Origin: CBDCYN01 sp965224205
Lineage (GTDB): Bacteria > Planctomycetota > Phycisphaerae > Phycisphaerales > Phycisphaeraceae
NCBI GenBank assembly: GCA_965224205.1
Contig: CBDCYN010000036.1
Span: 1 to 64,000 of the forward strand
Direction of reading: 5' to 3'
Length of the DNA stretch: 64,000 bases
A program made the translations under genes and the position numbers. The notes below the pieces were generated by a model that did no database searches, was not told the origin of the DNA, and was given only the letters and a program-made list of their open reading frames with translations. Position 1 is the stretch's first letter. Each line of letters begins with the position of its first letter. This document shows positions 1 through 8,503 of this stretch, piece after piece.

Positions 1-248
1 TTGGTGTTGAGGTAATCGACCAACGATTCACAATCACGCTCGCTGGCGGCCAGCTCTTGCTTGAGTTGGCTGATCTGCTGCTTCTGGGAAGCGATCGTGC
101 GGTACAGCTGATCACAGATGCCCATGAGGGTCTCGTGATCGAACTGCGTCAGATCGGGGACGGCTTGATCGCCCTGATCATGAAGCAACGGGTTGGCGAA
201 CAACACGCTGGAAGAAAAAACGAGGATCATCCCTATCTTCAATTTCAT
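1..248 (-). CDS. Secreted coiled-coil protein, N-terminal part (runs off the window)
   Basis: The minus strand carries an open frame from an ATG at 248 to the window edge, 82 codons visible. It starts with a typical signal peptide (basic MKLK, a hydrophobic stretch, cleavage probably after SSSVLFA). A Gln/Lys/Glu-rich stretch near residues 50-65 (ISQLKQELAA) looks like a coiled coil. A GGAG Shine-Dalgarno core lies about 8 bases upstream. No family is recognised; the role is unknown, probably periplasmic or envelope-associated. The end of the gene is outside the window. Confidence 0.6.
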   Translation of the reverse strand, partial: MKLKIGMILVFSSSVLFANPLLHDQGDQAVPDLTQFDHETLMGICDQLYRTIASQKQQISQLKQELAASERDCESLVDYLNT

Positions 249-394
249 GGGGTGGCTCCAGGGGCTTTGGTGTGGTGTTGATATCCTTCTCTAAGCCTGA
301 CCTTATATCACTATACGCAGCAAATCGCTGGAGATTACGATGATTGATCATAGAATCTGGTTCGTCTGTTGAGCGTGGCCCCAGCGTCACCGTA

Positions 395-1159
395 TCAAGC
401 CATCTGCTGAAGAGTTTGCTCCAGACTCCGTCCTAAAGCTGCTGACGCCAATGACGCGTTCCTGCCCAGCCTCGCTAGGGCCGGCAGCCGCCACGGGTGA
501 AGCAATACGTGGCTCATCACCGCCACCGTGTCTGTGTGGCCATCCGGTTTCGTCCAGCGGACCGAAGCACTCGGCAGGGCCGTGGTGGCCGGATCGCTGA
601 TTGCACGGAGGATCTTCAACGGCACCGCCCGACGGGCCGCTAGCTGAGCGACGTGGAACGACTCCATGTCCACGGCCGAGGCGCCGTGGCGCTGATAAAG
701 GTCGGACTTCTCATGCGGCTGATCGATGAGCCGGTCCATGGTTAAGAGGCGGTAATGCCTGTCGCGCACCTCTTGATCGGGAGCCGGGGAAGGGACGCCC
801 CCGTCGAGCCGCATCGACTGGCCGTCCTGGTTCATCACCGTTTCAACGTCGATCACTTCACCGACGTGCAACGACGGGTCAAGCCCACCGGCGAACCCGA
901 TCAGGACGATCTGGTGAGGTTCTTCCTTATCAATCAGTTGTTCGACCCGCTGGCACATACGGTCGCCTCCGACCCCGGTGACCGCCGCGACGACCCGGCG
1001 ACCAGCCAATCGTCCTTCGTATGTACAGCGGTTGCGCCCGCGTAGACCCCACTGTTGGACCACGGAGCGTACCTCGACCCGCAGCGACGCCACGATCGCG
1101 ATCGTGCCTGACCGAACGGACGCGGTTGGGTTCGCCTGTTTCGCTTCCATCTTGGTCAC
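395..1159 (-). CDS. Nucleoside phosphorylase / MTA-SAH nucleosidase-like protein
   Basis: 254 residues of the PNP_UDP phosphorylase superfamily, which cleaves the glycosidic bond of nucleosides or of methylthioadenosine/S-adenosylhomocysteine. The glycine-rich segment GFAGGLDPSLHVGEV (about residues 88-102) matches the phosphate/ribose region of the family. AVDMES (162-167) is the ribose-binding Met-Glu motif, followed by the conserved ISD segment near residue 187. The first in-frame start is GTG (1159); an ATG three codons later (1150) is equally possible, and neither has a clear Shine-Dalgarno site. It lies 12 bases downstream of the dehydrogenase gene on the same strand, so the two are probably co-transcribed. 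The exact substrate cannot be read from the sequence. Confidence 0.75.
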   Translation of the reverse strand: MTKMEAKQANPTASVRSGTIAIVASLRVEVRSVVQQWGLRGRNRCTYEGRLAGRRVVAAVTGVGGDRMCQRVEQLIDKEEPHQIVLIGFAGGLDPSLHVGEVIDVETVMNQDGQSMRLDGGVPSPAPDQEVRDRHYRLLTMDRLIDQPHEKSDLYQRHGASAVDMESFHVAQLAARRAVPLKILRAISDPATTALPSASVRWTKPDGHTDTVAVMSHVLLHPWRLPALARLGRNASLASAALGRSLEQTLQQMA

Positions 1160-1171
1160 TGGGCGGTGGCG

Positions 1172-2215
1172 TTAGGTCACGACGTTGACCGGTCGGCCAT
1201 CGAGAAAAGCTTTGACATTGCCGACCACCTGGGCCATCAACCGCTGCCGGGCCTCCTGGCTGGCCCAGGCGATATGGGGCGTGACCACACAGCGGGGGGC
1301 TTTCAATAGAGGGTGATCTCCCGGTGGGGGCTCGTGGCTAAGCACGTCTAGACCAGCTCCAGCGATCTGGTTCTGGCTTAGGGCCGCAGCCAGGGCGTGT
1401 TCGTCAACGAGCGGGCCTCGCCCGGTGTTGATCAGGATCGCTGACGGCTTCATCATCGTCAGGCGCTGGGCATTGATCAGGTGGTGGGTCTGCGGGTTCA
1501 GCGGGCAGTGCAGGGAAACCACATCTGCACAGGCGAGCATGCGTTCCAAGGGTAGCCAATTGATATCCACACCCGGGATCTTGACCCTAGCCATACTGCG
1601 CTGGTGCGCCGCGAGTACCCGCATCTTTAAGGCGCTGCCGATCCGAGCGACGCGCGATCCGATCGCCCCGACCCCCACGATCCCCAGTGACCTGCCGGCC
1701 AGCTCTATCACCGGCTCGACCATGTAGGAGAAATCTTTCTGTCCAGACCAGGTCCCGTCACGGGCGGCTTCGGCATGGAGGTGGGTATGGTTGATGAGTT
1801 CCAGGAGCAACGCGAAGACGTGCTGGGCGACCGATTCGGTGCTGTAGCTGGGGACGTTGGTGACGGTGATGCCCATGTCACGGGCCGCGTCGAGGTCCAC
1901 GTTGTTCACCCCGGTGGCGGTGACCCCGATGTACCGCAATTCAGGCAGCTTCTCAAGGGTCGGTCGCATCAGAAGGGCTTTGTTGGTCAGCACGATCTGG
2001 GCTGCTTCGCACCGCTGGAGGATGTCTTCCTCAGCGGTGCGATCGTAGACATAGACCTCCCCCAACGGTGCCAGACCGCTCCAATCTACCCGATTGCTGG
2101 AATCGTCTTCTTGAGGTTGCCGCTCGATCTTGAGCCGGCCTTGAGCTGAAACCCTTGTGAGGGTATAGCCATCAAGCACGATAATTTTGGTCGGATTTGA
2201 CACGGCTATACCCAT
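1172..2215 (-). CDS. D-isomer-specific 2-hydroxyacid dehydrogenase
   Basis: 347 residues with the two-domain layout of NAD-dependent D-2-hydroxyacid dehydrogenases (hydroxypyruvate/glycerate dehydrogenase type), which interconvert 2-keto acids and D-2-hydroxy acids in the cytoplasm. The Rossmann motif GVGAIG is at 181-186. The catalytic triad is in place: Arg266 in NTGRGPLV, Glu295 in LSHEPP and His314 in VTPHIAWAS. The N-terminal catalytic lobe has the typical YIGVTATGVNNVDL segment (95-108). The ATG at 2215 begins a plausible N-terminus whose first beta strand (IIVLDGYTL) follows within ten residues. It is the first gene of a probable two-gene unit with the phosphorylase. The substrate (hydroxypyruvate, glyoxylate or another) is not determined. 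Confidence 0.85.
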   Translation of the reverse strand: MGIAVSNPTKIIVLDGYTLTRVSAQGRLKIERQPQEDDSSNRVDWSGLAPLGEVYVYDRTAEEDILQRCEAAQIVLTNKALLMRPTLEKLPELRYIGVTATGVNNVDLDAARDMGITVTNVPSYSTESVAQHVFALLLELINHTHLHAEAARDGTWSGQKDFSYMVEPVIELAGRSLGIVGVGAIGSRVARIGSALKMRVLAAHQRSMARVKIPGVDINWLPLERMLACADVVSLHCPLNPQTHHLINAQRLTMMKPSAILINTGRGPLVDEHALAAALSQNQIAGAGLDVLSHEPPPGDHPLLKAPRCVVTPHIAWASQEARQRLMAQVVGNVKAFLDGRPVNVVT

Positions 2216-2397
2216 CCCGGATGACCACGCGATATGATTCGTAATCGCGGCAAGTCAATTCTCGGTATCCAATCCATCACCGACGCGGTATTTTTCCACG
2301 CTACGTGTATCTACCGCTCCTGGATTCGTCTTCCTATGTATCGCAGTGTATACCAATCTTCAGAATTAGATACGGATGATGAAACGGAACCCCCGTC

Positions 2398-3558
2398 ATG
2401 GCCGGCAAACGCTCATCACAGATCTCGCCCACCGACCAGATGGATGCTTGGGTGAACCGAACCCCGCTACCGGATCTTAGACGCCGGCTGATCGCCTGGT
2501 ATCGAAAGAACCACCGGCAGCTGCCGTGGCGGGTATGCAGGCCAGGTCGGAGCCGTGCTTCATCGATGAAGTCACAGCAGCGTCATCCGGACCCGTATCA
2601 TGTGCTCGTTAGCGAGTTCATGCTCCAGCAGACCCAAGTGGCGACGGTGGTGGGCTATTTCCTGCGGTTTATCGCCAAGTTTCCCACGGTCCGGGCGTTG
2701 GCCGAGGCCACGGAGCAAGAGGTGCTAAGCCTCTGGCAAGGATTGGGCTACTACCGACGTGCCAGGCATCTGCACGCCGCGGCCAGAGCCATCGTGACCG
2801 ACCACCACGGGCGTATCCCCGATCGGGTGGACCAGCTGATCCAGCTACCGGGCGTGGGTCGGTACACCGCAGCCGCGGTCGCTTCGATCGCGTTTGGGCG
2901 ATCGGTGCCGGTGGTCGACGGCAACGTGGCCCGGGTGCTGACCCGGTGGGCGGCGATCGAGCAACCGCCGTCGGTGCTTCCGGTCCAAAAAGCGCTGTGG
3001 GAGCTGGCCCAGCGACTTGTGCCCAGGCGTTCTGCCGGTGACTTTAATCAAGCGATGATGGAGCTGGGGGCGACGGTTTGCCAGCCGCGCGGCCCGCGGT
3101 GCCTGGTGTGCCCGGTCCGCGGCTCATGCCGGGCTTATCAGCAGCAGAAAACCGAGCGTATCCCGGCTACCCAGCCCCGACCGGTTCCCGTGAAGGTCCG
3201 CCACCAGATCATCGCCGTGCACCGCGGGGCCCGGTACCTTTTTCATCAAAGACCGCCCGAGGGGCTATGGTCGAATATGTGGCAGCTGCCGACGATGGAG
3301 ATGGATCTTGCAGGTGTGGGTCAGCTTCCGGTTGAGCATTGGATCTCGCAGCGATTCGGGCTCGACGTCGCGGCGGTGAAGAACATCGGCTGCTTCGAAC
3401 ACGTCACCACGCACCGTCGAGTGGCGTTTACGGTCTGGGGTTGTGTTGTGAAGCGAGGCAGGCTCCGCCCTCGCAGCGGGCTGTGGCGGGCACTGAACGA
3501 CCTAGAAGACCTTCCCCTGGCCAACCCTCAACGCCGCGCGGTGGCGATGCTTGGTTAA
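2398..3558 (+). CDS. mutY: A/G-specific adenine glycosylase MutY
   Basis: Base-excision repair enzyme removing adenine paired with 8-oxoguanine. The N-terminal helix-hairpin-helix glycosylase domain has the catalytic Glu73 (VSEFMLQQTQ), the hairpin LPGVGRYTAAA (150-160) and catalytic Asp174 (VVDGNVARV). The iron-sulphur cluster loop is complete: Cys228-x6-Cys235-x2-Cys238-x5-Cys244. The C-terminal part (about 260-386) corresponds to the NUDIX-like domain that recognises 8-oxoG. Odd point: between LPWR (42-45) and DPYH (65-68), which adjoin closely in most MutY proteins, lie about 19 extra polar and basic residues. The ATG at 2398 was chosen; an in-frame ATG at 2440 is an alternative that still keeps the domain whole. 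Confidence 0.93.
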   Translation: MAGKRSSQISPTDQMDAWVNRTPLPDLRRRLIAWYRKNHRQLPWRVCRPGRSRASSMKSQQRHPDPYHVLVSEFMLQQTQVATVVGYFLRFIAKFPTVRALAEATEQEVLSLWQGLGYYRRARHLHAAARAIVTDHHGRIPDRVDQLIQLPGVGRYTAAAVASIAFGRSVPVVDGNVARVLTRWAAIEQPPSVLPVQKALWELAQRLVPRRSAGDFNQAMMELGATVCQPRGPRCLVCPVRGSCRAYQQQKTERIPATQPRPVPVKVRHQIIAVHRGARYLFHQRPPEGLWSNMWQLPTMEMDLAGVGQLPVEHWISQRFGLDVAAVKNIGCFEHVTTHRRVAFTVWGCVVKRGRLRPRSGLWRALNDLEDLPLANPQRRAVAMLG

Positions 3559-3635
3559 AACTAGTGGCAAGGCTTGCGAGATTCGACCGGCCACAATCGC
3601 CCCGGGCAAAACAAGGGAAGTGGAAGATGAGGGCT

Positions 3636-4139
3636 TTAAGCGTCTGACGACTCGGGGATATTCTTGTTCAGGTACGCGGTGACGCGTCGCGGGCCGAGGA
3701 TCCCCACGACCTTGTCGTTCACATCCACAATCGGCACGTGCCGGAACCCACCTACCGCCATGAGGTTGATCGCCTTAGCCGGGCTATCGGTCTCGTGAAC
3801 TGCCACGGGGTTGTGCGTCATCACCGTCTTGACCGGGTCGTTCTTGATCTGCTCGAACCGTTCAGCGACCTTGTAGAGGACGTCCCGCTCCGAAAAAATC
3901 CCCACTAGGCGGTCGTCCTCGGTCACCAGGACGCAGGCGATGTCCTCATCGGCCATGACACGCAGGATCTGTTCGACGGTCGTGGCCGAATCGAGGGTCA
4001 GGAACGGCTTGGTCTTGAGCGCCAAGACCGTTTCTTCGCCCAGCGTTCGCTCAAGGTCGTCTTCATATTGTGGGGCGCTGTAATCCTTGAGTGGATCGAC
4101 GAACTCACCGGACTGGGCACTCCTGCGTTTGCGTTTCAA
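3636..4139 (-). CDS. CBS-domain pair protein (second of two)
   Basis: About 167 residues with two CBS motifs, the small modules that bind adenosine nucleotides and usually regulate a partner. Characteristic segments are MADEDIACVLVTEDDRLVGIFSERDVL (first CBS) and MAVGGFRHVPIVDVNDKVVGIL (second). The upstream CBS gene ends at 4142. Two in-frame TTG codons are possible starts: 4145-4143 overlaps the upstream stop (TTGA) but sits one base from the GGAG at 4150-4147, while 4139-4137 has the better seven-base spacing and was chosen. No partner domain is present; the effector is unknown. Confidence 0.8.
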   Translation of the reverse strand: MKRKRRSAQSGEFVDPLKDYSAPQYEDDLERTLGEETVLALKTKPFLTLDSATTVEQILRVMADEDIACVLVTEDDRLVGIFSERDVLYKVAERFEQIKNDPVKTVMTHNPVAVHETDSPAKAINLMAVGGFRHVPIVDVNDKVVGILGPRRVTAYLNKNIPESSDA

Positions 4140-4141
4140 GC

Positions 4142-4612
4142 TCAAGCTCCCTCACGCTGATCGGAAAAGAACTCCGACGACATCCGTTGCACCTTCACCT
4201 GGCGGGGCAGGTGCTCGGCGATGTACTCCATAACCCCCCGTTGGCCCGTAACCCCGACCGGCCGTCCCTGCTCATCCACGACGCACACGAAACGGCAATC
4301 CTGAGACAACATCATCTCAATTACCTTCGCGATGGGCTCGTCTCGCCGCACGCGCGATGACCGGCCTGCCATGTGTCGCATGACCGGGTCGTTGAGAGAC
4401 CGGGGGTTGTCCAACAGCAGCCGGATCAACATCCGTTCCGTGAACATCCCCAGGTAGACCCCCGCTTGATCGAGGATCACCACGTAGCCCAGTCGCTTAT
4501 CGTGCATCAGTTGTACCGCTTCGCGACAAGTTGATACTGACGCCACATCTAACGCTTGACGGAGCTGCAGGTCAGACGCTGCTTGGTTAAGGATGTCGTG
4601 ATAAAGCCCCAT
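4142..4612 (-). CDS. CBS-domain pair protein (first of two)
   Basis: 156 residues with two CBS motifs: LMHDKRLGYVVILDQAG...GMFTERML in the first half and MMLSQDCRFVCVVDEQGRPVGV in the second. It begins at the ATG at 4612 and runs into the second CBS gene with a coupled stop/start region, so the two proteins are probably made together and may form a hetero-oligomer. Such stand-alone pairs bind AMP/ATP-type ligands; the regulated target is not evident from the neighbours (mutY downstream, a Rieske protein upstream). Confidence 0.8.
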   Translation of the reverse strand: MGLYHDILNQAASDLQLRQALDVASVSTCREAVQLMHDKRLGYVVILDQAGVYLGMFTERMLIRLLLDNPRSLNDPVMRHMAGRSSRVRRDEPIAKVIEMMLSQDCRFVCVVDEQGRPVGVTGQRGVMEYIAEHLPRQVKVQRMSSEFFSDQREGA

Positions 4613-4839
4613 GGGATGATCTATTACGCAGCAATCGGTCGCTACGGATATTCTCTTCTTTTGTGAATCAGACTAAATGGCCTAACCGTCCCCTCTGGAT
4701 ACGGATGATCAACTTCCTCCTTAAGTTAGCATGATCTGTCCGAGGATCAAATGACTTGGGAGCCGATTGGGCAGCCCAGTAGCAGCCAACCCCGCTTCAA
4801 TCGGATGAACCACAAAGCAGATCCGCATCAGATCGTCGT

Positions 4840-5211
4840 TCACAGCCTCACCTGCACCCGCCCCTCGACCACGCGCGTGGGATAGGTCCGTACCCGAAAC
4901 GAGCGGTTATCCGGGCAGCAGCCCGATTCCAGGTCAAACGGCCAGCAGTGCCACGGGCATACCACGCACACAGCCCCGTCGATCGTTTCGGTGAACCCCG
5001 ACGCCAGACTACCCCCGGCGTGTGGGCAGGCGTCGTCGATGACTTGAACCTGGTCGTTTTCGGTACGGATCACCGCCAGACGCCGGCTGTCAATCGCGAC
5101 GTAAAACCCGCCGCATCGCGGCACCTGGTCGAGTCGGCAGATCTCCGACCACCGGCCGTCGGTAATGGGGTCTGTAGGGCCCTGGGCCGTGGAATCTGGT
5201 TGAGGCGGCAT
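4840..5211 (-). CDS. Rieske [2Fe-2S] protein, NirD/ferredoxin-like
   Basis: 123 residues forming a single soluble Rieske domain. The cluster ligands are Cys62/His64 (CPHAGG) and Cys85/His88 (CPWHCW), with the usual spacing. There is no transmembrane anchor or signal peptide, so it resembles the small NirD or dioxygenase-ferredoxin type that passes electrons in the cytoplasm. No oxygenase or nitrite reductase gene lies beside it, so the redox partner is unknown. The start at 5211 gives a short disordered leader before the domain. Confidence 0.85.
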   Translation of the reverse strand: MPPQPDSTAQGPTDPITDGRWSEICRLDQVPRCGGFYVAIDSRRLAVIRTENDQVQVIDDACPHAGGSLASGFTETIDGAVCVVCPWHCWPFDLESGCCPDNRSFRVRTYPTRVVEGRVQVRL

Positions 5212-5321
5212 CTTTGTAATAATAGGAGAAAGACCGTGAGGCAGGGACCCTCATCACCGTCAGAGGGCGTGGTCACCGGTGCCTTTGGTGGGCGAGTCGA
5301 GAAGCTTGCGCGTGCCTCTGA

Positions 5322-6272
5322 TCATGCAGATGCTTGCGCTAGCTGTTGGCTGATCAGCTTGTCGATTAATTTGACTACATTCGGGAACTGAGGCTTGGTG
5401 ATCTGCTCGTTGGCCCCGACCTTTTCGCCCTTGTGCCGGGTGTCGTCGGTGATCAACGAACTAAACAGGATCACGGGGATGGCCTTGAGTCCGGGCTCAG
5501 ACTTGATGTTCTTGGTGAGGGTCAGCCCGTCGAGCTGGGGCATCTCGATGTCGGTGACCACCACGTCGGGCAGCTGGCCGTTGCGCTGTGCTGCCTGGAT
5601 TGCTTTCCACGCCTCCGCCCCGTTGTTGAACCCCTCGACCTGGGTGTACCCGCTATTCACCAGCAGTTTCTGGATGATGTTGCGGATAAACGAGCTGTCT
5701 TCAGCAAAGAAGACACGGTAAGCACCACGATCGAGTTCCTGCTCGTTCTCAACGCTGTTGATATGCAGCTTGTCAGCCATGCGGATATGGTCGATGATCG
5801 ATTCGAAATCGAGCATCAGGATCATACGGTCGTCAAGCTCGACGATCCCGGTCACCGCGCTGTGCTTGCCGGGTTGTTGGGTCTCGGCGGGCGGTCGCAT
5901 CTGGGCCCAGCTGATCCGGTAGATCCGCTCCACACGGTCGACCTGGAACCCCGCTAGGATCCCGTTGAATTCCGTGACGATGATGCGTAAATTCTTCGCG
6001 TCCTCGGTGGCCGGGGTGATCTTCAGATAGTGGTGCAGGTCCACCAGCGGCAGGACGCGGCCCCGGAGGTTGAACATCCCCAGCACCGAAGGCGGTTGAT
6101 TCGGGCAAGCCGATAACGACAGCGGCTGGATCACCTCACGCACCTTCGCCACGTTGATCCCGTAGGTCCCCTTGCCGAGGGTAAACACCAAGACCTCCAG
6201 CTCGTTCGTGCCGGATTCGAGGAGGATCTCGGATTGATTACGGCTGGCCTGTGTTGGCGGCGAGTCGGTCAT
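5322..6272 (-). CDS. cheV: Chemotaxis protein CheV (CheW-REC fusion)
   Basis: 316 residues combining an N-terminal CheW-like scaffold (about 20-165; typical segments TYGINVAKVREVIQP and GMFNLRGRVLPLVDL) with a C-terminal response-regulator receiver domain (about 185-312). The phosphoacceptor is Asp241 in VVVTDIEMPQLDG, with the conserved acidic pair (AEDSS) and Lys (ITKPQF). CheV couples chemoreceptors to CheA and tunes signalling by phosphorylation. The ATG at 6272 was chosen because AAAGGAG lies about 9 bases upstream; the frame stays open 31 codons further but without a ribosome site. No other che genes are in the window. An insertion sequence begins 118 bases upstream and may affect the promoter. 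Confidence 0.88.
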   Translation of the reverse strand: MTDSPPTQASRNQSEILLESGTNELEVLVFTLGKGTYGINVAKVREVIQPLSLSACPNQPPSVLGMFNLRGRVLPLVDLHHYLKITPATEDAKNLRIIVTEFNGILAGFQVDRVERIYRISWAQMRPPAETQQPGKHSAVTGIVELDDRMILMLDFESIIDHIRMADKLHINSVENEQELDRGAYRVFFAEDSSFIRNIIQKLLVNSGYTQVEGFNNGAEAWKAIQAAQRNGQLPDVVVTDIEMPQLDGLTLTKNIKSEPGLKAIPVILFSSLITDDTRHKGEKVGANEQITKPQFPNVVKLIDKLISQQLAQASA

Positions 6273-6391
6273 CGCTACGGTCTCCTTTGACTTTAACGCC
6301 CCTCCCAGCCGTCTGATCCTGGCTAAGAGTACTATCGACGTTGGTCCCGAGGAGCTTAAGAACACGTATCCAGCTTAGAGACGTACACGTA

Positions 6392-7539
6392 TACCTCACG
6401 CGGCTAAGATTGTCCGATTGTTGAAGTGTTGGAAGTTGCGGGTGATGAGGGTTTGGACGTTGGGTTTGTCGTCGGTGGCCAGCTTGGCGATGCCGTCGTG
6501 GATGGCTTGCTGAAATCGATCGAACGTTTCGTAGTACCGGCCGTTGAGGCAGCGTTTCTTGAGCAGGCCCCAGATCCGTTCGATCAGGTTCAGGTGCGGC
6601 GAGTAGGACGGCAGGAACATCAACTCGATGCCCAACCCCACGGCCCGATCTTGGACCAACCGGCAGCGTTGATACCGCGCGTTGTCCAGCACCAGGGTGA
6701 TCGCTTGGCCGGGGTAACGCCCCGCGAGCGTCTCGAGTAATTCGCAGACCGTTTGGGCCGTGATGTACGTCGTGTTCGTGACGGTCACCAACTCTCGGGT
6801 CACGAAATCCAACGCCCCCAACACGTTCAGCCGGCGGCGGCCGGTGGGCGTGCGGATGAACAGCCTCACCACGCACCACACGTAGCACAGAAACGCGCCA
6901 TGGACGAAGTGGCAGGCGTCTACAAAAAAACCCTGCGATCACCCCGTTCGGCTTCGTCCAAAGCCGGATCGAGGGTCTGTTCAAGGAATTCACGCTGCTG
7001 TTGATGCTTGGCCTGATCAAGCTTGCCCGGCACACCCCCGAGTTTGCGACGACGCAGACCCAGCCGTTTCAAAAAAGCTCGCACTTGCGTCGGGCCGCGA
7101 CGCAGACCGGTGAGTTGCGTGATCTGATGGCTCGCCTCGTGGATCGTCGACGGCGGGTGTTGTTCCAAAGACGCCTTGACCTTCGGGCCGTGCGCGTTCA
7201 ATTGACTGGGCTGACCCCGGTAGCCGTTTTGCCTCAACGCCTCGATCCCACCGTCGAGGTACGTATTCAAATAACGCTGCACCGTCCGGCTGCTGACCCC
7301 TGCCAAGGCCGCGATCTGCCGATGTGCCAACCCATGGCTCTTGAGCCAAACCACCTGCAACTTCCGCCGCACCCGCGGATCTGGATCGCTAAAACGCCCC
7401 CGATCCAACGCCGCCACCGCATCGTCCGTCAATGTGATCTGAAGCATCCATGCCTCCTGTGTCCAGTGACTTCGTAGTAAAATCAAACCGCTAACGTCAG
7501 CCTATTCTACCGATCAGACAAACTCACCCGAGGAAGGTA
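6392..7539 (-). mobile_element. IS630-type insertion sequence, copy 1
   Basis: A 1,148-bp element found again at 30132-31279. Comparing the two copies sets the boundaries: identity begins at TACCTCACG and ends at GAAGGTA, and each copy is flanked by TA on both sides (6390-6391 and 7540-7541), the target duplication of IS630/Tc1-mariner elements. The ends form short imperfect inverted repeats (TACCT..C.CGG). It carries one transposase read with a -1 frameshift. One base differs from copy 2 (T7043 versus C30783), a silent change in the transposase. Confidence 0.92.
6396..7447 (-). CDS. IS630-family transposase, needs -1 frameshift (copy 1)
   Basis: Two overlapping phases encode one DDE transposase of about 350 residues. 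The first phase runs from ATG 7447 (AGGAGG seven bases upstream) to a stop at 6920 and holds the helix-turn-helix part (LAHRQIAALAGVSSRTVQRYL). The second phase ends at 6396 and holds the catalytic triad: Asp in FVDACHF just after the shift, Asp in LVLDNARYQ and Glu in SPHLNLIERIW. The junction is a run of seven T on the coding strand followed by G (complement of A6924-6930), a T TTT TTG slippery site, and the zero-phase stop follows at once. Both copies share it, which argues for programmed frameshifting rather than decay. Confidence 0.88.
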
Positions 7540-7646
7540 TAGTTTCCTTGCCATGGGCGGTGTCGTATCGATCCGCCTCGAAGGTAAAGACGCTGTGACG
7601 AAGTTCCGTGAAAACCTCTGCTTTTCAGGTGTCAACGCGGGCCCCG

Positions 7647-8477
7647 CTAGCGTCCTGCATCGGGAGATATCGCGGACTGAGTCGTCGGATGAGGGGGGGG
7701 ATCGGCACTGGCAGCGGGGTTGGGTGGGTGGCGATCTACCGGGCGGAGGCGCAGGACCACAGGTGTGCCCAGAGCGGGGATGGCGTCGGTGTGGGGTCCC
7801 CAGGCCTGCTCGTCATTGTATGAGGTACGGTCGGTAGGGCGGGCGAGGACCTCGTCTCCAAAATTAACGATTGAAATGACCGAACCCGTTACGTCGGCCT
7901 GATACGGGGGGGTGTCGGGGTGTTCATAGATAAACGACCCTGTAAATATCCAATGCGGGTCGGCCATAGGCTGACCGGTGGTCTTGTTAAGGATCCACTG
8001 ATTAGCAGGGACCACGACCGGCTGACCCTCTTTCTGGGTCACCAGACTCACTTCGACCCAAGGGCCACGGGGCGGCTGGACCTTAGAAACTTCACCTTCG
8101 CGGATCCACCGCATCGGTTGGCCTTGCTCTAGTCCTAGCATCATGAGGGCCAGGTGGACGTGGCTGGGTTTGGCGGCAACGGTCAGTATCGACTCGTGGG
8201 TACGGGTTCCGGGGGTGCACGCGAGTAGTTCGAGCCAGCCCCCCTCGCGCATAACGACGGTCGCTTCAAGGTCGACCCACCCACGTTCACGGTCGATGAT
8301 CAGATGCGGCATCAGACCACCAGCCGCTTGGATAGCGGCTGGCGAAACCTCGGCCGCTGCGGGCGGTGTGTTTGAGGTGGGCTCGCCCATCGCGGCCATC
8401 GTCACGGTCACCACGACTGTGATCGTGATCATGACGGCCCAAGCCCATCGATCGCGCATCATCCGTATATCCGACAT
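7647..8477 (-). CDS. YdjY-domain-like secreted protein
   Basis: 276 residues starting with an N-terminal hydrophobic helix (WAVMITITVVVTVTMAAM), a signal peptide or anchor. The segment LIIDRERGWVDLEATVVMREG followed by LELLACTPGTRTHESILTV and HLALMMLGLEQGQP is typical of YdjY-like proteins, small extracytoplasmic beta-rich proteins common in Planctomycetota; their function is not established. The Pro/His-rich C-terminal tail is probably disordered. The gene starts 26 bases downstream of the TlpA-like gene on the same strand, so the two are likely an operon whose products act in the periplasm. Confidence 0.65.
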   Translation of the reverse strand: MSDIRMMRDRWAWAVMITITVVVTVTMAAMGEPTSNTPPAAAEVSPAAIQAAGGLMPHLIIDRERGWVDLEATVVMREGGWLELLACTPGTRTHESILTVAAKPSHVHLALMMLGLEQGQPMRWIREGEVSKVQPPRGPWVEVSLVTQKEGQPVVVPANQWILNKTTGQPMADPHWIFTGSFIYEHPDTPPYQADVTGSVISIVNFGDEVLARPTDRTSYNDEQAWGPHTDAIPALGTPVVLRLRPVDRHPPNPAASADPPPHPTTQSAISPDAGR

Positions 8478-8503
8478 AGCACACCTGGAAGTATTAGCCC
8501 ACG

